A stretch of 41,041 nt of DNA. Origin: Saprospiraceae bacterium (GTDB taxonomy: Bacteria > Bacteroidota > Bacteroidia > Chitinophagales > Saprospiraceae). Numbering within the stretch: position 1 is the first letter of the stretch; every line of letters starts with the position of its first letter. A program made the position numbers and the translations under genes. Location: the NCBI GenBank assembly GCA_023300665.1, contig JALZUU010000496.1, positions 1 through 41,041 on the forward strand. The letters are read 5' to 3'. Below the pieces are notes generated by a model. The model searched no databases. It saw only the letters and a list, made by a program, of their open reading frames with translations, and was not told the DNA's origin. Positions 8,380-19,942 of the stretch are shown one piece after another.

Positions 8380-11300
8380 CTATCGAACTAGGGTGATATC
8401 TCCTTTAATCAAGATCGGTAAGTTATTTACAGGACAAGTTGCCTCAACAAAATAAACATATACGCCTATTGGCATTCTTTCTCCTTTTACCTCACCATCC
8501 CAGCCTCGTCGCATATCATCAGTTCTAAAAACCAATGCACCCCAGCGATCAAAAATCTGAAAGGATTCAATTGAATTCAGCGTAGCTGAGTTAACGATTA
8601 CTTCATCGTTGCGGCCATCATCATTAGGAGAAAAAGCAGATGGAACCCAAAGGATATCCTCTGGACAAGAGATCAACACCTCCGTCCTGGTCATTAATTC
8701 TTTTTCACAACCAGTATCCAAATCTGTTATTAATAAGGTATAAGTAGTTCCAACAAACGCGCTATCAACAATCGGCCGGAGACAATCGGTACAACTTAGT
8801 CCCTCTTCAGGAAACCAACTAAATTGATAATTACCAGTCGTATCTGCTATTGGTTCAATTACTAATGGAAGATCAGGCAACGCATATGTAATTGCATTCA
8901 GGGTGACATCTGGGCCTTCATCCACATTTACCGTAACAAAAGCCGTATCTGCTGGACAATCAGTCAAGGTACCGATCAAGGTATAAGTAGTTGTTATATT
9001 TGGAAAAGCATCCGTAATAGCACTATTAGGATCTGATAGAGATTCAGGTGAACTCCATTCAAAAATATCTGCATTTCCCGTGGCAGATAAGGTGATCGTA
9101 TCGCCATTACAAATATCTCTTCCAAAGGCTTCAATGGTTGTTTCTTCTACCACACTGATAAGTACTGAATCGATCAGTACACAATTGTCTTGTGTCAGTG
9201 TTAATTGATAAACAGTCGTAGTATCCGGTGTAGCCGTGGAATTCAAATTTGTAGGATCAGAAAGAGTACTATTTGGAAACCAATTAGCATCACCCTCCCC
9301 TATTCCATTAAGAAGAATACTCCCACCTGCACAAAGGAAAACATCTTCCCCTGCATTTATTCCGTCTTGCGTAAGCACCGTCACCGTAATAGAATCTTGA
9401 ATAAGACAACCTTCATCTGTAGAAATTTCTACTTGATAAGTAATGGTAGAATCTGGAAAAGCAATTGGATCAGGACAAAAAGCACAACTCAAATTTTCAG
9501 GATTGGTCCATTCTAAACCTAGCACACCAGTCATCAAAACAACTGAATCTCCTCGGCAAATGATACGATCCTCGCCAGCCAGCGGTTGGAATTGATCTAC
9601 TAAATTAATCGTAACTGAATCAATCGCCGAACAACCTTCCCCATTAGTAACCGTCACAACATAAGTAGTAGATTCGGATGGATTTGCAATTGGGTTCGAA
9701 CAAAACTGATAGCAACTTAAGCCTGGTCGTGACTCGTCCCACTCGTAAGAAAATACATCACTTCCTCCAGTAACGTTTAACTGAATTATATCACTTACAC
9801 AGATCGCCGTATCAGCCGTAATTCCAACTACTGGAATAGCAGTATCCAAAACCGTAACAGTAGTTGATAAGGTAGTTGAACAACCTTCGGAATTCAATGC
9901 TGTAAACTGGTAAGTAGTCGTAGTCGTTGGAGATACTTCTACCTCTAAACAATTCGTACAACTTAAATCTGTTCCACCAGTCCACATAAAAGTCAGCTCA
10001 TCCACTGACCCTTCAATGATCGGTGTTAAGGTAACTATTTCTCCTCTACAGATCGTCTGATCTGAATTTAGCGTCATCCTTGGAGCTGCTAGCACTTCTA
10101 TTTCAATAGAATCTGATGACTCACAACCGAAATCAGTTCCAACAGTCAACACTGTTTGATACACACCAGCATTGTTATAGGTATGAGCTGGATTCGGTGA
10201 ACCAGCCATTTCTCCATCACCAAAATCCCAATTCCAGTTAGAAATCGCGCCTATTTCAGTAGTAGACATATCACTAAAATTAACTAAAAATGGTTCACAT
10301 CCAATAGTATCAGAAACTTGAAAGCTTATATCAGGGTCGCTACCAATTTTAATATAATTGGGTCTGGTTAAAGTGTCCTGACAAAACGCTGTATTCACAA
10401 AGAGCGTAACATCAAAAATACCAGCTGTTGGATAAGTAATAGTTGGTTCAGATTCTGTAGTACTCCCTTCTAAAGAACCAGGAAATATCCATTCTACCCC
10501 AGTAATTGGTGTAGTTGATTGAGATAGATTGATAAAGGAAGTTGATAAATTTTCTCCACATAAAAGAGAATCCATTGCGAGAAAATCTACATTTATACCT
10601 GTTACTTGAATACTATCTGGTGATTCGATGGCTCTAGCACAATTAGATTCGTCAATAAGAATAAGCTTAGGAACGAATGTACCAAGTGCTTGATAGACGT
10701 AAGTGACCTCATCAGAGATGACATTAAGCGTAGTATCTAACACACCGTTTCCAAAATCCCAAATATAATCGTAGAAATCAGTTGATGTTCCTGAAAAATG
10801 GACTTGCATTGGTGCACAAGAAGTATCTACAACAAAGTCAAAATCTCCTATGGGACCATTAAGCGTAATTAAATCATCGATGGTTAAAGTGTCTCGACAA
10901 TTTTCGGTACTTCCTACAATTAAGGTTACATCATAGGATCCGGGAATAGTATAAACATGCGGAGGATTTTCTAAATTACTGGTTCCAGATACATCCCCAA
11001 AATCCCATTCGTAAAAATTAGCATTAAGAGAAGTATTCATAAATCGAGCAATCAAAGGAGGACAAAACGCAAAGGTTGAATCAACCGTAAAATCAGCTAC
11101 TGGATTAGCAATAGTGATGTAATTTTCTTTACACTGCATATCCATGCAACCATATTGATTAACAATACTCAGACAAACGTCATAACTTCCTTCTTGCGTA
11201 TAATTATGTTCTGGTGCTGCTTCTGTAGACGTAAAACCATCTCCAAAATCCCATAAATAAGTCAATTCACCAGTGACTAGGGCTTCGAAATTCACTAAGT

Positions 11301-13947
11301 CAGCGGTACAACTAGTAGTATCTGCTGTAAAAGTTGCTTTTGGATCGGTTACCTCAATTTGGTTATTTCTCTTTCTCCGAACGGTACATCCATCACCATC
11401 TGTTACAATCAATTCTATTGAAAAATTTCCTACGGTATCAAAAGTATAGGTAAAACTTTCCTCCTCTGAGGTAAATAAGCCATTGCCAATATTCCAGGAC
11501 CAGGTAAGTGGCGTACTCAAGGCACTTGTGGAGTTATCAGAAAAATTTACAGTTAATGGTAAACAACCTCCCGAAACATCAATATCATAGTCTACTATTA
11601 AACCTCGCGCGAAAATAGTTTCAAAGGTTCTAAAGGTATCGGTACATTCGTGAATATCAGAAATAACTAGTGTCACTTCATCATAAATTCCTGGGGTATT
11701 ATAAGTAAAAGTAGGTGAATCCGTATTCGCACCTGTTATCTCCGCTCCAGGAGCAATCCATTCGTAAGTTTCTGCAAAGATGGAATTATCCTCTACGGTT
11801 ACTTCCAATGGAGCACATCCATCTGTATTATTCAAATTAAAAAAGGCACGAGGATCAGAAATACATACAGTCATTGTATCATGATCTACACAATCGGTAG
11901 TAAGATTAAAAACACTATGAACAACTTTATAGCATCCAGTATCCGCAAAAACATGAGTAGGACTCAGAATTGTAGATGTATCGGTCGTAATATTTTCTTC
12001 TCCAAAATCCCAAAATACGGAGTCAACCCCAAAGCTTCGATCTACAAAACTAATAGAAAAAGGGTTTTCACAGTTTCGATCAACACGCGCTCTTCCTATC
12101 GGAGGATTAACATGAATTAAGTCTTCATAAATAATCTCCGAAAAACAGCCATAATGAAATGCAAAAAGCTGTACATCAAAAAAGCCTGTATCGATATACT
12201 CATGAGATGGATTTTGATTATCTTCTACTATTACTCCATCACCATAATCCCATATCCAAAAATTGGCATTATCACTTGACAAATCTGTAAAACTTACAAT
12301 AGCATCAATACAAGTCTCCAAAGGGGTTGCCGAAAAATCAGCAGTAACTTCCTCTCCTACCGCAACAGCTCCTTCAAAAAAACCAGTACTACTACAGCCA
12401 TCTTCGTTCACCACTGTCAGTTGAACATTATATAAGCCAGTATCCACTAAGGTGTGTGTAGGGTTTTCTTCTGTAGAAGTAAAAAGAAGCTGATTATCTT
12501 GGTCAAAAATATTCCATTCCCAGCTATTGATTGCTACAGAAGTAGCCGAACTTTCATCCAAGGTAAATTCATAAGGAGTGCATCCCCAGTAACTAGACTC
12601 CGTAAGCTGTACTGCAGTTTCAATCACGTGTATCGTATCTCGATAGATCGTTTGACAACCATTACCATCTCTAACGCGTAACACAATTGGATAAACGCCA
12701 TAATCATCATAACTATGAGAAGAATTTTGTTCGTTAGCAGTAGTTCCATCTCCAAAACTCCAAAACCAAATTACATCATCATTTGAACTAGCAACAAAAG
12801 ATACGTCATGCGGAAGTATACAACCGGTGGGGTTATCATTAGAAAAGACAGCCATAGGGGCTGATTCTATTAGTAAACAATCAGATAACCGTCCTACTGA
12901 TGGGCAATCTTCTGTAAAACGAGTAAGGGAAACCTCAAAACACCCTCCTTGATCAAAAGAATATACTGGATTAATTTCTGTAGAAAAATTACCATCTCCA
13001 AAATCCCAAAGAACACTATCGGCTGGTTCAGTGGAGTTATCCATAAATGAAATATTAGTTCCTTGACAACTATTATTACTTGAATAATCTATCTCTACAG
13101 GATTCCCTAACTGCAAAATATTACTAAAAATTTCGCTAATCATACAATTTGTATTCTGATTCATAGCGGTTACCGTAATATCGTAAGTACCAGGATCTGT
13201 ATAAATAATTGGAGGAGGATTCACCCCAGTAAAAGATTCTCCATTACCAAATTCCCATATATAAGTTAGGTCATTTGCAGGACTATTATTGTTAAAATCA
13301 GCGGTAAAAGGAAGTTCACAACTAAATGCCTCGTCAATGGTAACATTGACCTCCGGATCAGGAAAAACAGTGATTAGATCAGTTTGTGTAATCGTATTTG
13401 AACAATTATTATCATCTGTAATAGTTAAACTAACCGTATAATTATCTGGGATATCATAAGTGTTTGTGACTACCTCGGCTGGATCAGTCACTACGACTAC
13501 CCCACTAGATCCACCAATCCCCCATATCCATTCTTCAATATTACCTACGCTGGTAGATTGATCAGTAAACGTAACTTCAAGTGGAGCACAACCAGCTATT
13601 TCAGAGACAGTAAAATCAGGGATAGGCAATGGAAAAACTTCGATATAGGCAGGTTTACAAATAGAATCCGTCATTCCTTCTGTGTCTGTCACCATCAAGC
13701 AAATATCATAAGTACCGGGTGTACCAAATATTCTTCCAGGATCTTGGGTGCCAGCAGAAACACCTCCTAAATCCCACGACCAATCGATAATCGTATTGGC
13801 GGAGGTAGATTGATCAGTAAAGGAAACTTGTAAGGAGCCGCAACCTGTGGTAATACTAGCATCGAAGTCAGCAGTTATCTGCGCTGATCCCCAACTAGTA
13901 AATATAAACACAAAGCAAAGCGACCAAAATATGCGTGTGTGGTGCAT
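8380..13947 (-). CDS. Giant PKD-repeat surface protein, T9SS type B (paralogue 1)
   Basis: This is a secreted protein of 1855 residues counted from the ATG at 13947; the frame extends three codons upstream to a TTG. A signal peptide (FWSLCFVFIFTSWGSAQ) is followed by 15 PKD-type beta-sandwich domains of 80-95 residues. Most begin with a 'DF......GC.PL.V.F.D.S' strand and carry the WDFGDG signature. Next come six Ig-like modules (about residues 1300-1760), several with LSCxxC followed by 'P.A.P..TT.Y'. Last is a gliding-motility-type C-terminal domain (VPSAFSPNDDGRNDE to GDITLVR), the type B sorting signal of the type IX secretion system. It is probably a cell-surface adhesin or fibre related in design to SprB, but the ligand is unknown. 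It matches the next two genes domain by domain. Confidence 0.92.
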   Translation of the reverse strand: MHHTRIFWSLCFVFIFTSWGSAQITADFDASITTGCGSLQVSFTDQSTSANTIIDWSWDLGGVSAGTQDPGRIFGTPGTYDICLMVTDTEGMTDSICKPAYIEVFPLPIPDFTVSEIAGCAPLEVTFTDQSTSVGNIEEWIWGIGGSSGVVVVTDPAEVVTNTYDIPDNYTVSLTITDDNNCSNTITQTDLITVFPDPEVNVTIDEAFSCELPFTADFNNNSPANDLTYIWEFGNGESFTGVNPPPIIYTDPGTYDITVTAMNQNTNCMISEIFSNILQLGNPVEIDYSSNNSCQGTNISFMDNSTEPADSVLWDFGDGNFSTEINPVYSFDQGGCFEVSLTRFTEDCPSVGRLSDCLLIESAPMAVFSNDNPTGCILPHDVSFVASSNDDVIWFWSFGDGTTANEQNSSHSYDDYGVYPIVLRVRDGNGCQTIYRDTIHVIETAVQLTESSYWGCTPYEFTLDESSATSVAINSWEWNIFDQDNQLLFTSTEENPTHTLVDTGLYNVQLTVVNEDGCSSTGFFEGAVAVGEEVTADFSATPLETCIDAIVSFTDLSSDNANFWIWDYGDGVIVEDNQNPSHEYIDTGFFDVQLFAFHYGCFSEIIYEDLIHVNPPIGRARVDRNCENPFSISFVDRSFGVDSVFWDFGEENITTDTSTILSPTHVFADTGCYKVVHSVFNLTTDCVDHDTMTVCISDPRAFFNLNNTDGCAPLEVTVEDNSIFAETYEWIAPGAEITGANTDSPTFTYNTPGIYDEVTLVISDIHECTDTFRTFETIFARGLIVDYDIDVSGGCLPLTVNFSDNSTSALSTPLTWSWNIGNGLFTSEEESFTYTFDTVGNFSIELIVTDGDGCTVRRKRNNQIEVTDPKATFTADTTSCTADLVNFEALVTGELTYLWDFGDGFTSTEAAPEHNYTQEGSYDVCLSIVNQYGCMDMQCKENYITIANPVADFTVDSTFAFCPPLIARFMNTSLNANFYEWDFGDVSGTSNLENPPHVYTIPGSYDVTLIVGSTENCRDTLTIDDLITLNGPIGDFDFVVDTSCAPMQVHFSGTSTDFYDYIWDFGNGVLDTTLNVISDEVTYVYQALGTFVPKLILIDESNCARAIESPDSIQVTGINVDFLAMDSLLCGENLSTSFINLSQSTTPITGVEWIFPGSLEGSTTESEPTITYPTAGIFDVTLFVNTAFCQDTLTRPNYIKIGSDPDISFQVSDTIGCEPFLVNFSDMSTTEIGAISNWNWDFGDGEMAGSPNPAHTYNNAGVYQTVLTVGTDFGCESSDSIEIEVLAAPRMTLNSDQTICRGEIVTLTPIIEGSVDELTFMWTGGTDLSCTNCLEVEVSPTTTTTYQFTALNSEGCSTTLSTTVTVLDTAIPVVGITADTAICVSDIIQLNVTGGSDVFSYEWDESRPGLSCYQFCSNPIANPSESTTYVVTVTNGEGCSAIDSVTINLVDQFQPLAGEDRIICRGDSVVLMTGVLGLEWTNPENLSCAFCPDPIAFPDSTITYQVEISTDEGCLIQDSITVTVLTQDGINAGEDVFLCAGGSILLNGIGEGDANWFPNSTLSDPTNLNSTATPDTTTVYQLTLTQDNCVLIDSVLISVVEETTIEAFGRDICNGDTITLSATGNADIFEWSSPESLSDPNSAITDAFPNITTTYTLIGTLTDCPADTAFVTVNVDEGPDVTLNAITYALPDLPLVIEPIADTTGNYQFSWFPEEGLSCTDCLRPIVDSAFVGTTYTLLITDLDTGCEKELMTRTEVLISCPEDILWVPSAFSPNDDGRNDEVIVNSATLNSIESFQIFDRWGALVFRTDDMRRGWDGEVKGERMPIGVYVYFVEATCPVNNLPILIKGDITLVR

Positions 13948-14368
13948 TTCAGTCAATAATTAATCCCGGTTAAATAATGTAAAATTCGCTTCACTGCACA
14001 ACGTACCTCAGGCACTTTTATCTTATGTACAGCATATTGCTTTCTCATAAAAGAAATGGATCGTACCTTGAAAAAGGCCATTTCCATAAGTAATGTAGGT
14101 AATAACATTATTAAAGACTGCCACATTCCAGATGACAGAATCTACCTTAAAATCAATTTAAGAAAATGTTATTAGGTAATTGATTGGTTAGATGGTTAGA
14201 TTAGAGAAATACTTTTTTAACTATTCAAATGTTCCTAAAGAAGTTTCTCTACCCCTCATTTTTAATACGGCCACAAATCTAAGCTTTTTTTCCAGTTTTC
14301 TTAAAAAAAAAGGCTTAAAAAATTAAAAAATATTATTAAATAAATAAATATGTTTATATAAGTATCAT
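13948..14368. other. Intergenic region between giant paralogues 1 and 2
   Basis: About 420 AT-rich bases lie between the two genes. A 10-base inverted repeat (taataacatt at 14100-14109, complement at 14165-14174) spans 75 bases. An 8-base repeat tggttaga occurs twice at 14185-14200 with a partial third copy. A weak A/T hairpin lies at 14281-14316, without a U-tract on the strand used by paralogue 2. No good promoter for paralogue 1 and no small gene was seen. Confidence 0.55.
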
Positions 14369-17300
14369 TTATCGAACTAAAGTGATATCTCCAGAATGGA
14401 TTACGGTCTGTCCTGTCAGCTCACAAGTAAATTCTAACATAAAAACATAAACACCGATCGGCACTGGATTTCCCTTCATTCTTCCGTCCCATCCATGGTC
14501 ATATAAATCATCTGTTTCGTACAATAATGCTCCCCATCGATTAAAAACTCGAAAGCTATTTATCGACGTGATAGAAGGGTTCGGAGATATTTGTAAATAA
14601 TCGTTTTCACCATCATCATTGGGTGAAAATACATTCGGTACTGCAATCAAATCAGAAGGACAGGTAAGCAACTCATCAAAAACAATGGTATCTGTAACAG
14701 CACATCCAGTAGTTAGATCTGTAATTAGCACTTGATAGATCGTGTTGCTATCTGGTAAAATTTCTGGTTGCTGACAATCTACACAATCCACACTATCGGA
14801 TGGCATCCACTGATATTCATACAATGAACTATCTGGTACCGTTAATGGAATTCGGATAGGAATGCCTGGAAGGTAAGTTAGTACCTCTGGTAAATAGGTC
14901 ACAGGCTTTGGAGTAACTTCCACCATTATCGTAGCTGTATCTGGTTCACAAGTGGTGTATTGACCAACTACAGTATAATTTGTAGTCTCTAATGGTTGAA
15001 CAGTTACCAGGTCTATCTCATTTCCAAATTCATCAAACCAAATGGCCTGATCTGCTACCCCTTCATACGCTAATTCAACTATTTCTCCTTCACAAATCGC
15101 AACATCTTCTGTTTCTATAGTGGTTTTTTCAATTAAAGTAACCGCTATAGAATCTACTAACGTACAGTTTCCTTCCGTTAGCGTAAGTGTATAAATCGTG
15201 TTGACGGTAGGATTAACTTCTGTTTCCAAAGTATTCGCTGAAGAAACAGATTGAATCGGTGTCCAATTGGCTGTGCCCACGCCACTTCCTATTAAAGTGG
15301 TAGTTGAACCTTCACAAATCTGTTGGTCCTCTCCTGCGTCAATGGTATTTAAAGGAATTACTTTTATTTCGATGGTATCTAATAATTCACAACCATCATC
15401 TGTCGTTACGCGCACTCGATAGATCGTTGTACTATCTGGTTTTGCTACTGGATCAGGACAATATGTACAATCCAATCCATCGGTTACTAACCAAGTAGGA
15501 TCATTGCCCAAAATAGTATTTAGTTGAATGGTATCCCCTTCACAAATTGTTTGGTCTTCACCTACTATTGATTGTGGTTCGTTTGAAATAGTTACCAACA
15601 CTGAATCTGTGCTAGCACAACCAAATTCGTTGGTTATGGTTACTTGATAATTCGTGGTAACAAATGGACTAGCAATAGGATTAACACAGGCATCATAACA
15701 ACTGAGTCCTGCTGCATCCGTGCCCCACTGATATTCGTGCAAATCATTCCCACCGCTTACTCGTAGCTGTACAAAATCATTTAAACAAATACTGGTATCT
15801 TGGGTAAGTGCAACTATAGGTGCTGCAAAAGGACGAACCTCCACTGTTACTCCTTCCGTAGTAGTACATCCAATTGTATTAGTAACAGCTAAGTGATAGA
15901 TAGTAGTATCTGCCGGATTTACCATTGGTGTTAAACAATCCAAACAACTTAGATCTGGATGATTGATCCATTGAAACTGATATCCTGTAGTATCTTCTGT
16001 AAATTCAGGAATTAGTTCAGTGAATTGACCGATACAAATAGATTCTGGTTTAGGAATTGAGAAGACAGGTGATTCTAAAACCTCTACCATTCTAGTAGTA
16101 GAGTCCTGACATCCGACAGCAGAAGTAACTGTCAATGTGATATGGTGATTACCTGGTTCATTAAAAATAAATACAGGTGCATTTATAGTTGTTTCTTCGA
16201 TATTGTTAAAATTCCAATGATAACTTGTAATAGTACTACTATCTACGGTAGAAAGGTCTTGGAAATTAACGGTTAAAGGTGCGCATCCCACGGAGTCACT
16301 TACTTGAAAAGCGACTTCTGGAATAGCTCCTACACCGATATAATCTTCTTTTAATAATGAATCAATACAGATTCCATTACTAACCAATAATTGTACAGAA
16401 AAACTGCCTGGATTTAGATATTCAATACTTGGTTCTGGTTCTGTACTACTGGAAGGATTAGCACCAAAGAATTCCCATTCTAAATCAGTAATCGGATGAG
16501 TAGACCCTGTTAAGTTGGTAAATTTAGTCATCCCTTGATCGTTGCAAAATAACGTTTTATCCGCCTGAAAATCTAAATTCATTTCTGAAATAACAATAGG
16601 ATTGTCTGCAACAATAGTCGTTTGACAATCTACTTGATCTATTAATATTAGTTTTGGAATAAAATTTCCACCATTTTCATAAACATAAAAAATACTATCG
16701 TGAGTGACGTTCTCCGTAGTATCTAACATACCATTTCCAAAGTCCCAGATATAAGTATAAGGAGCAGCTGAATTACCTACAAAATTTATAGTAGCCGGTG
16801 CACAGGCCGTATCGATATCAAAATAAAAATTACCTGTCGGACCATTTAGATCAATCAAATCATTCATAAATAAAGTATCCTGACAAAACTCCGTCGCAAC
16901 GGCAATCAATTGAACACTGTAAGTTCCTGGCATCGTATAAATATGGGGAGGATTTAATTGATTAGAGGTTCCACTTTGATCTCCAAAATTCCATTCATAA
17001 GTAGTTGCATGAATGGAAGTATTTTCAAAGTTGACCAATAATGGTGGACAAATTCCAAAAGTAGTATCTTGGGTAAAACTAGCTACTGGATCAGCAATTA
17101 CAACATAGTCTTCTAGGCATCTAGTATTTTCACAACCAATACCATCTGTAACCGTTAGACAAACATCATAAGTCCCATCCATAGCATATATATGAATAGG
17201 GTCTTCCTCGGTAGAAGACAATCCATCACCAAAATCCCAAGAAAAACTTAATTCTTTTCCACTAGAATTATTCTTGAAGTTTACCCCATGTGCACTACAA

Positions 17301-19942
17301 CTAAGCGTATCTTCGGTAGCAAATCGGGCTATTGGTCGATATACTTCTACTAAGCTATCGAGGGTTGTTGTTTTGGTACAACCTAAATCATCCGTTGCAG
17401 TAAGCGAAATATCAAAGAACCCTTCTTGATTGTATAAATGGGTCGGGTTATTTATTTGACCAATAGCTGTACTATCGCCAAAATCCCATTCCCACTGATT
17501 GACATTTCCATATAGACTAGTTGAAAGGTCAGTAAATTGGGTATTTAAAGGAAAACACCCTTCTGGAGGATCCACCGAAAAATCAGTAGTTACTTCGTTC
17601 ACCCATATGGTATCTGTAAACACGAGCGAATCTCGACAACCGTTAACGTCTGTCACCAATAATTGAATATTGGTATATGGCCCTGCCGTGTTAAATCTGA
17701 TGGTTGGTTCAGCAGCCATAGGATCACTGATTACACCAGTTCCACCACCACTCCAAATCCAACTTTCTGCAAAAGCAGAGCTGTCTGAAAGGGTAATCGT
17801 TAATGGAACACAACCGGTAGTAGTTGATAGTTGAAACTCTGCCTGTGGCTCAGTAATTTGGACTAGTCTTAATAAGGTATCTGAACAACCCGTAGTAAAA
17901 TTAAATGCAATTTGGCTAACAAAATAGTCACCCGTATTATTGTAAATATAAGTTGGATCACGTTGGGTACTAGTATCTGTTTCTATATCGGGAACACCAA
18001 AATCATAGATTATAGAATCCGCCCCAATACTAACATCTTCAAAATCAATAATATATAATTGAGAACAAAGTCGATTAATTTTAAAAGCTGCTTTTGGTGG
18101 AACTACTTCAATATATTCTATCAATGTCTCTTGCGCTGGACAACCATGATGCAAAGCTGTTAATCTGACATCCATTCGTCCAGTATCCTGATATTCATAA
18201 ACTGGGTGTTGATCTTCTGATAAACCTCCATCACCAAAATCCCATTCCCAACTATTTGCAAAGCTGCTAGATTCATCCGTAAAGGTAACAACAGAGTTAA
18301 TACAAGAAACCAATGGCTCTGCAGAAAAGCTAACCTCCGGTGGCATTCCAGCTGCAGCTCCTTGTTCTACAATTGTTGTATCTTGACAACCCATCTGATC
18401 TTTAATAATTAGTTGAATAGCATATTGTCCCGTATCTACTATGGTAAAAACTGGAACACTATCGGTAGAAGTAAAAACGATTGGTGGAGCCGAAGCATTA
18501 TTAAAAACAGTCCACTCCCACTCAGTAATCGCACTAAAAGTTTTACTTGAATCACTAAGTGTGAACGTCAATGGTGTACAACCCTCTGGTTCATCTCCTG
18601 CAATAATTGCTTGTGCTGGTAAAATCTGAATGGTATCCGTAGCTGTTTGAGTACAGCCGACACTATTGGTGGCAGTTAAGGTAATAACATACACCCCAAT
18701 ACTATCATAAGTATGTTGAGGGCTAGCTACATCACTCGTATTTCCATCTCCAAAATCCCAATCAAAGGTAGCACCATCAACCACTGCATCGGAAAAGAAA
18801 TCAGCTATATGAGGTACCGTACATCCCATCGGATTATTATTCGTAATAGATACCGGATTAACATCCAATACCGTGATGCATTGTTCGCTAACTTTTACTC
18901 CTGGACATCCGTTAACGGTCCTAGTTAGAATTACAAAAAAGCAACCGGATGTATCGTATTGATGATTTGGGTTGGCAGCAATACTACTTTGTCCATCTCC
19001 AAAATCCCAGAAAACATCTGAGGCATCATCTGGAGAAATATCAGTAAATTTTACAGAACTTCCTTCACAAATAGTGTCCTTATTTTGTGTAAAATCAGTT
19101 GGGTAACTAAGTTGGATATAATCTACTTTTGACAAGGTATCGCTGCAACCTGTTAGGTTATCGGTTCCAAACAATGTAATATCGTATAAACCCTGGTTAT
19201 TATAAGTCACTCCAGGTGGATTTGCTCCATTGAAAGATTGGCCATTACCAAAATCCCATTGAAAAGTCATATCCGGATTAGGAGAACTATTGAAATAATT
19301 TACCGTATGTGGAGAATTACAAGAAAAGGTTTGATCCGCAGCAAAATCAACTATTGGATTTTCGTTTACTGTTAAGAAATTATCTTTTGTAATCGTATTT
19401 GTACAACCATTATCATCTCGAACAGTTAGACTAATAGTATAATCATCGATGATGTCGTAAGTATTTTCTATAGTTGTCAAACTACCATCATTTGTAATTA
19501 CTCCAGCTTGACCACCAACGCCCCAAATCCATTCCTCAATATTGCCATCTTGTGAAATAGATAAATCAGTAAAAGTAACTTGAAAAGGTAAACATCCGTT
19601 AGGATGTGGAACACTAAAATCAGGTTCTGGAAGATTGAAAACAGTAATAAAGTCTGACTTACAATTTGTATTGGTCAAACCGCCTGCATCTGTAACTGTG
19701 AGACATACTTCATAGCTTCCTGGCGTACCAAAAATTCTACCTGGGTTTTGAGTTGTGGACGTCACTCCTCCTAAATCCCAAGAATACGCTGTGATATTTC
19801 CACTAGATGCGTCTTGAAAAGAGACTTGTAAAGACCCACATCCAGATTGTACGTTTGCAGTAAAGTCTGCGATTGGTTGAGCAACGGCAAAAGTCCCTGA
19901 TAGAAGCCACATCACCACCAATATATTCTTTAGTATGTTCAT
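14369..19942 (-). CDS. Giant PKD-repeat surface protein, T9SS type B (paralogue 2)
   Basis: The 1857-residue protein starts at an ATG with a signal peptide (ILVVMWLLSGTFAVAQ). The architecture is the same as its neighbours: 15 PKD domains, six Ig-like modules and a type B C-terminal domain (VPNVFSPNDDGENDY to GDITLVR). Equivalent domains match one for one. For example, domain 8 is the short one with 'DTSTQRDPTYIY', domain 12 has 'GICPPLLVNF', and domain 13 has 'YIWDFGNGMLDTTEN'. Each PKD usually carries two cysteines placed for a disulphide. The protein should be exported by the Sec pathway, crossed through the T9SS and held on the surface. Its own promoter is not evident. The gene upstream on this strand has its own strong terminator, so it is probably transcribed separately. 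Confidence 0.92.
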   Translation of the reverse strand: MNILKNILVVMWLLSGTFAVAQPIADFTANVQSGCGSLQVSFQDASSGNITAYSWDLGGVTSTTQNPGRIFGTPGSYEVCLTVTDAGGLTNTNCKSDFITVFNLPEPDFSVPHPNGCLPFQVTFTDLSISQDGNIEEWIWGVGGQAGVITNDGSLTTIENTYDIIDDYTISLTVRDDNGCTNTITKDNFLTVNENPIVDFAADQTFSCNSPHTVNYFNSSPNPDMTFQWDFGNGQSFNGANPPGVTYNNQGLYDITLFGTDNLTGCSDTLSKVDYIQLSYPTDFTQNKDTICEGSSVKFTDISPDDASDVFWDFGDGQSSIAANPNHQYDTSGCFFVILTRTVNGCPGVKVSEQCITVLDVNPVSITNNNPMGCTVPHIADFFSDAVVDGATFDWDFGDGNTSDVASPQHTYDSIGVYVITLTATNSVGCTQTATDTIQILPAQAIIAGDEPEGCTPLTFTLSDSSKTFSAITEWEWTVFNNASAPPIVFTSTDSVPVFTIVDTGQYAIQLIIKDQMGCQDTTIVEQGAAAGMPPEVSFSAEPLVSCINSVVTFTDESSSFANSWEWDFGDGGLSEDQHPVYEYQDTGRMDVRLTALHHGCPAQETLIEYIEVVPPKAAFKINRLCSQLYIIDFEDVSIGADSIIYDFGVPDIETDTSTQRDPTYIYNNTGDYFVSQIAFNFTTGCSDTLLRLVQITEPQAEFQLSTTTGCVPLTITLSDSSAFAESWIWSGGGTGVISDPMAAEPTIRFNTAGPYTNIQLLVTDVNGCRDSLVFTDTIWVNEVTTDFSVDPPEGCFPLNTQFTDLSTSLYGNVNQWEWDFGDSTAIGQINNPTHLYNQEGFFDISLTATDDLGCTKTTTLDSLVEVYRPIARFATEDTLSCSAHGVNFKNNSSGKELSFSWDFGDGLSSTEEDPIHIYAMDGTYDVCLTVTDGIGCENTRCLEDYVVIADPVASFTQDTTFGICPPLLVNFENTSIHATTYEWNFGDQSGTSNQLNPPHIYTMPGTYSVQLIAVATEFCQDTLFMNDLIDLNGPTGNFYFDIDTACAPATINFVGNSAAPYTYIWDFGNGMLDTTENVTHDSIFYVYENGGNFIPKLILIDQVDCQTTIVADNPIVISEMNLDFQADKTLFCNDQGMTKFTNLTGSTHPITDLEWEFFGANPSSSTEPEPSIEYLNPGSFSVQLLVSNGICIDSLLKEDYIGVGAIPEVAFQVSDSVGCAPLTVNFQDLSTVDSSTITSYHWNFNNIEETTINAPVFIFNEPGNHHITLTVTSAVGCQDSTTRMVEVLESPVFSIPKPESICIGQFTELIPEFTEDTTGYQFQWINHPDLSCLDCLTPMVNPADTTIYHLAVTNTIGCTTTEGVTVEVRPFAAPIVALTQDTSICLNDFVQLRVSGGNDLHEYQWGTDAAGLSCYDACVNPIASPFVTTNYQVTITNEFGCASTDSVLVTISNEPQSIVGEDQTICEGDTIQLNTILGNDPTWLVTDGLDCTYCPDPVAKPDSTTIYRVRVTTDDGCELLDTIEIKVIPLNTIDAGEDQQICEGSTTTLIGSGVGTANWTPIQSVSSANTLETEVNPTVNTIYTLTLTEGNCTLVDSIAVTLIEKTTIETEDVAICEGEIVELAYEGVADQAIWFDEFGNEIDLVTVQPLETTNYTVVGQYTTCEPDTATIMVEVTPKPVTYLPEVLTYLPGIPIRIPLTVPDSSLYEYQWMPSDSVDCVDCQQPEILPDSNTIYQVLITDLTTGCAVTDTIVFDELLTCPSDLIAVPNVFSPNDDGENDYLQISPNPSITSINSFRVFNRWGALLYETDDLYDHGWDGRMKGNPVPIGVYVFMLEFTCELTGQTVIHSGDITLVR

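Noticed and set aside
14281-14316. A/T-rich hairpin as terminator of paralogue 2
   Set aside because: The stem is mostly A/T with a bulge, and no U-tract follows on the minus strand, so it is unlikely to terminate efficiently.
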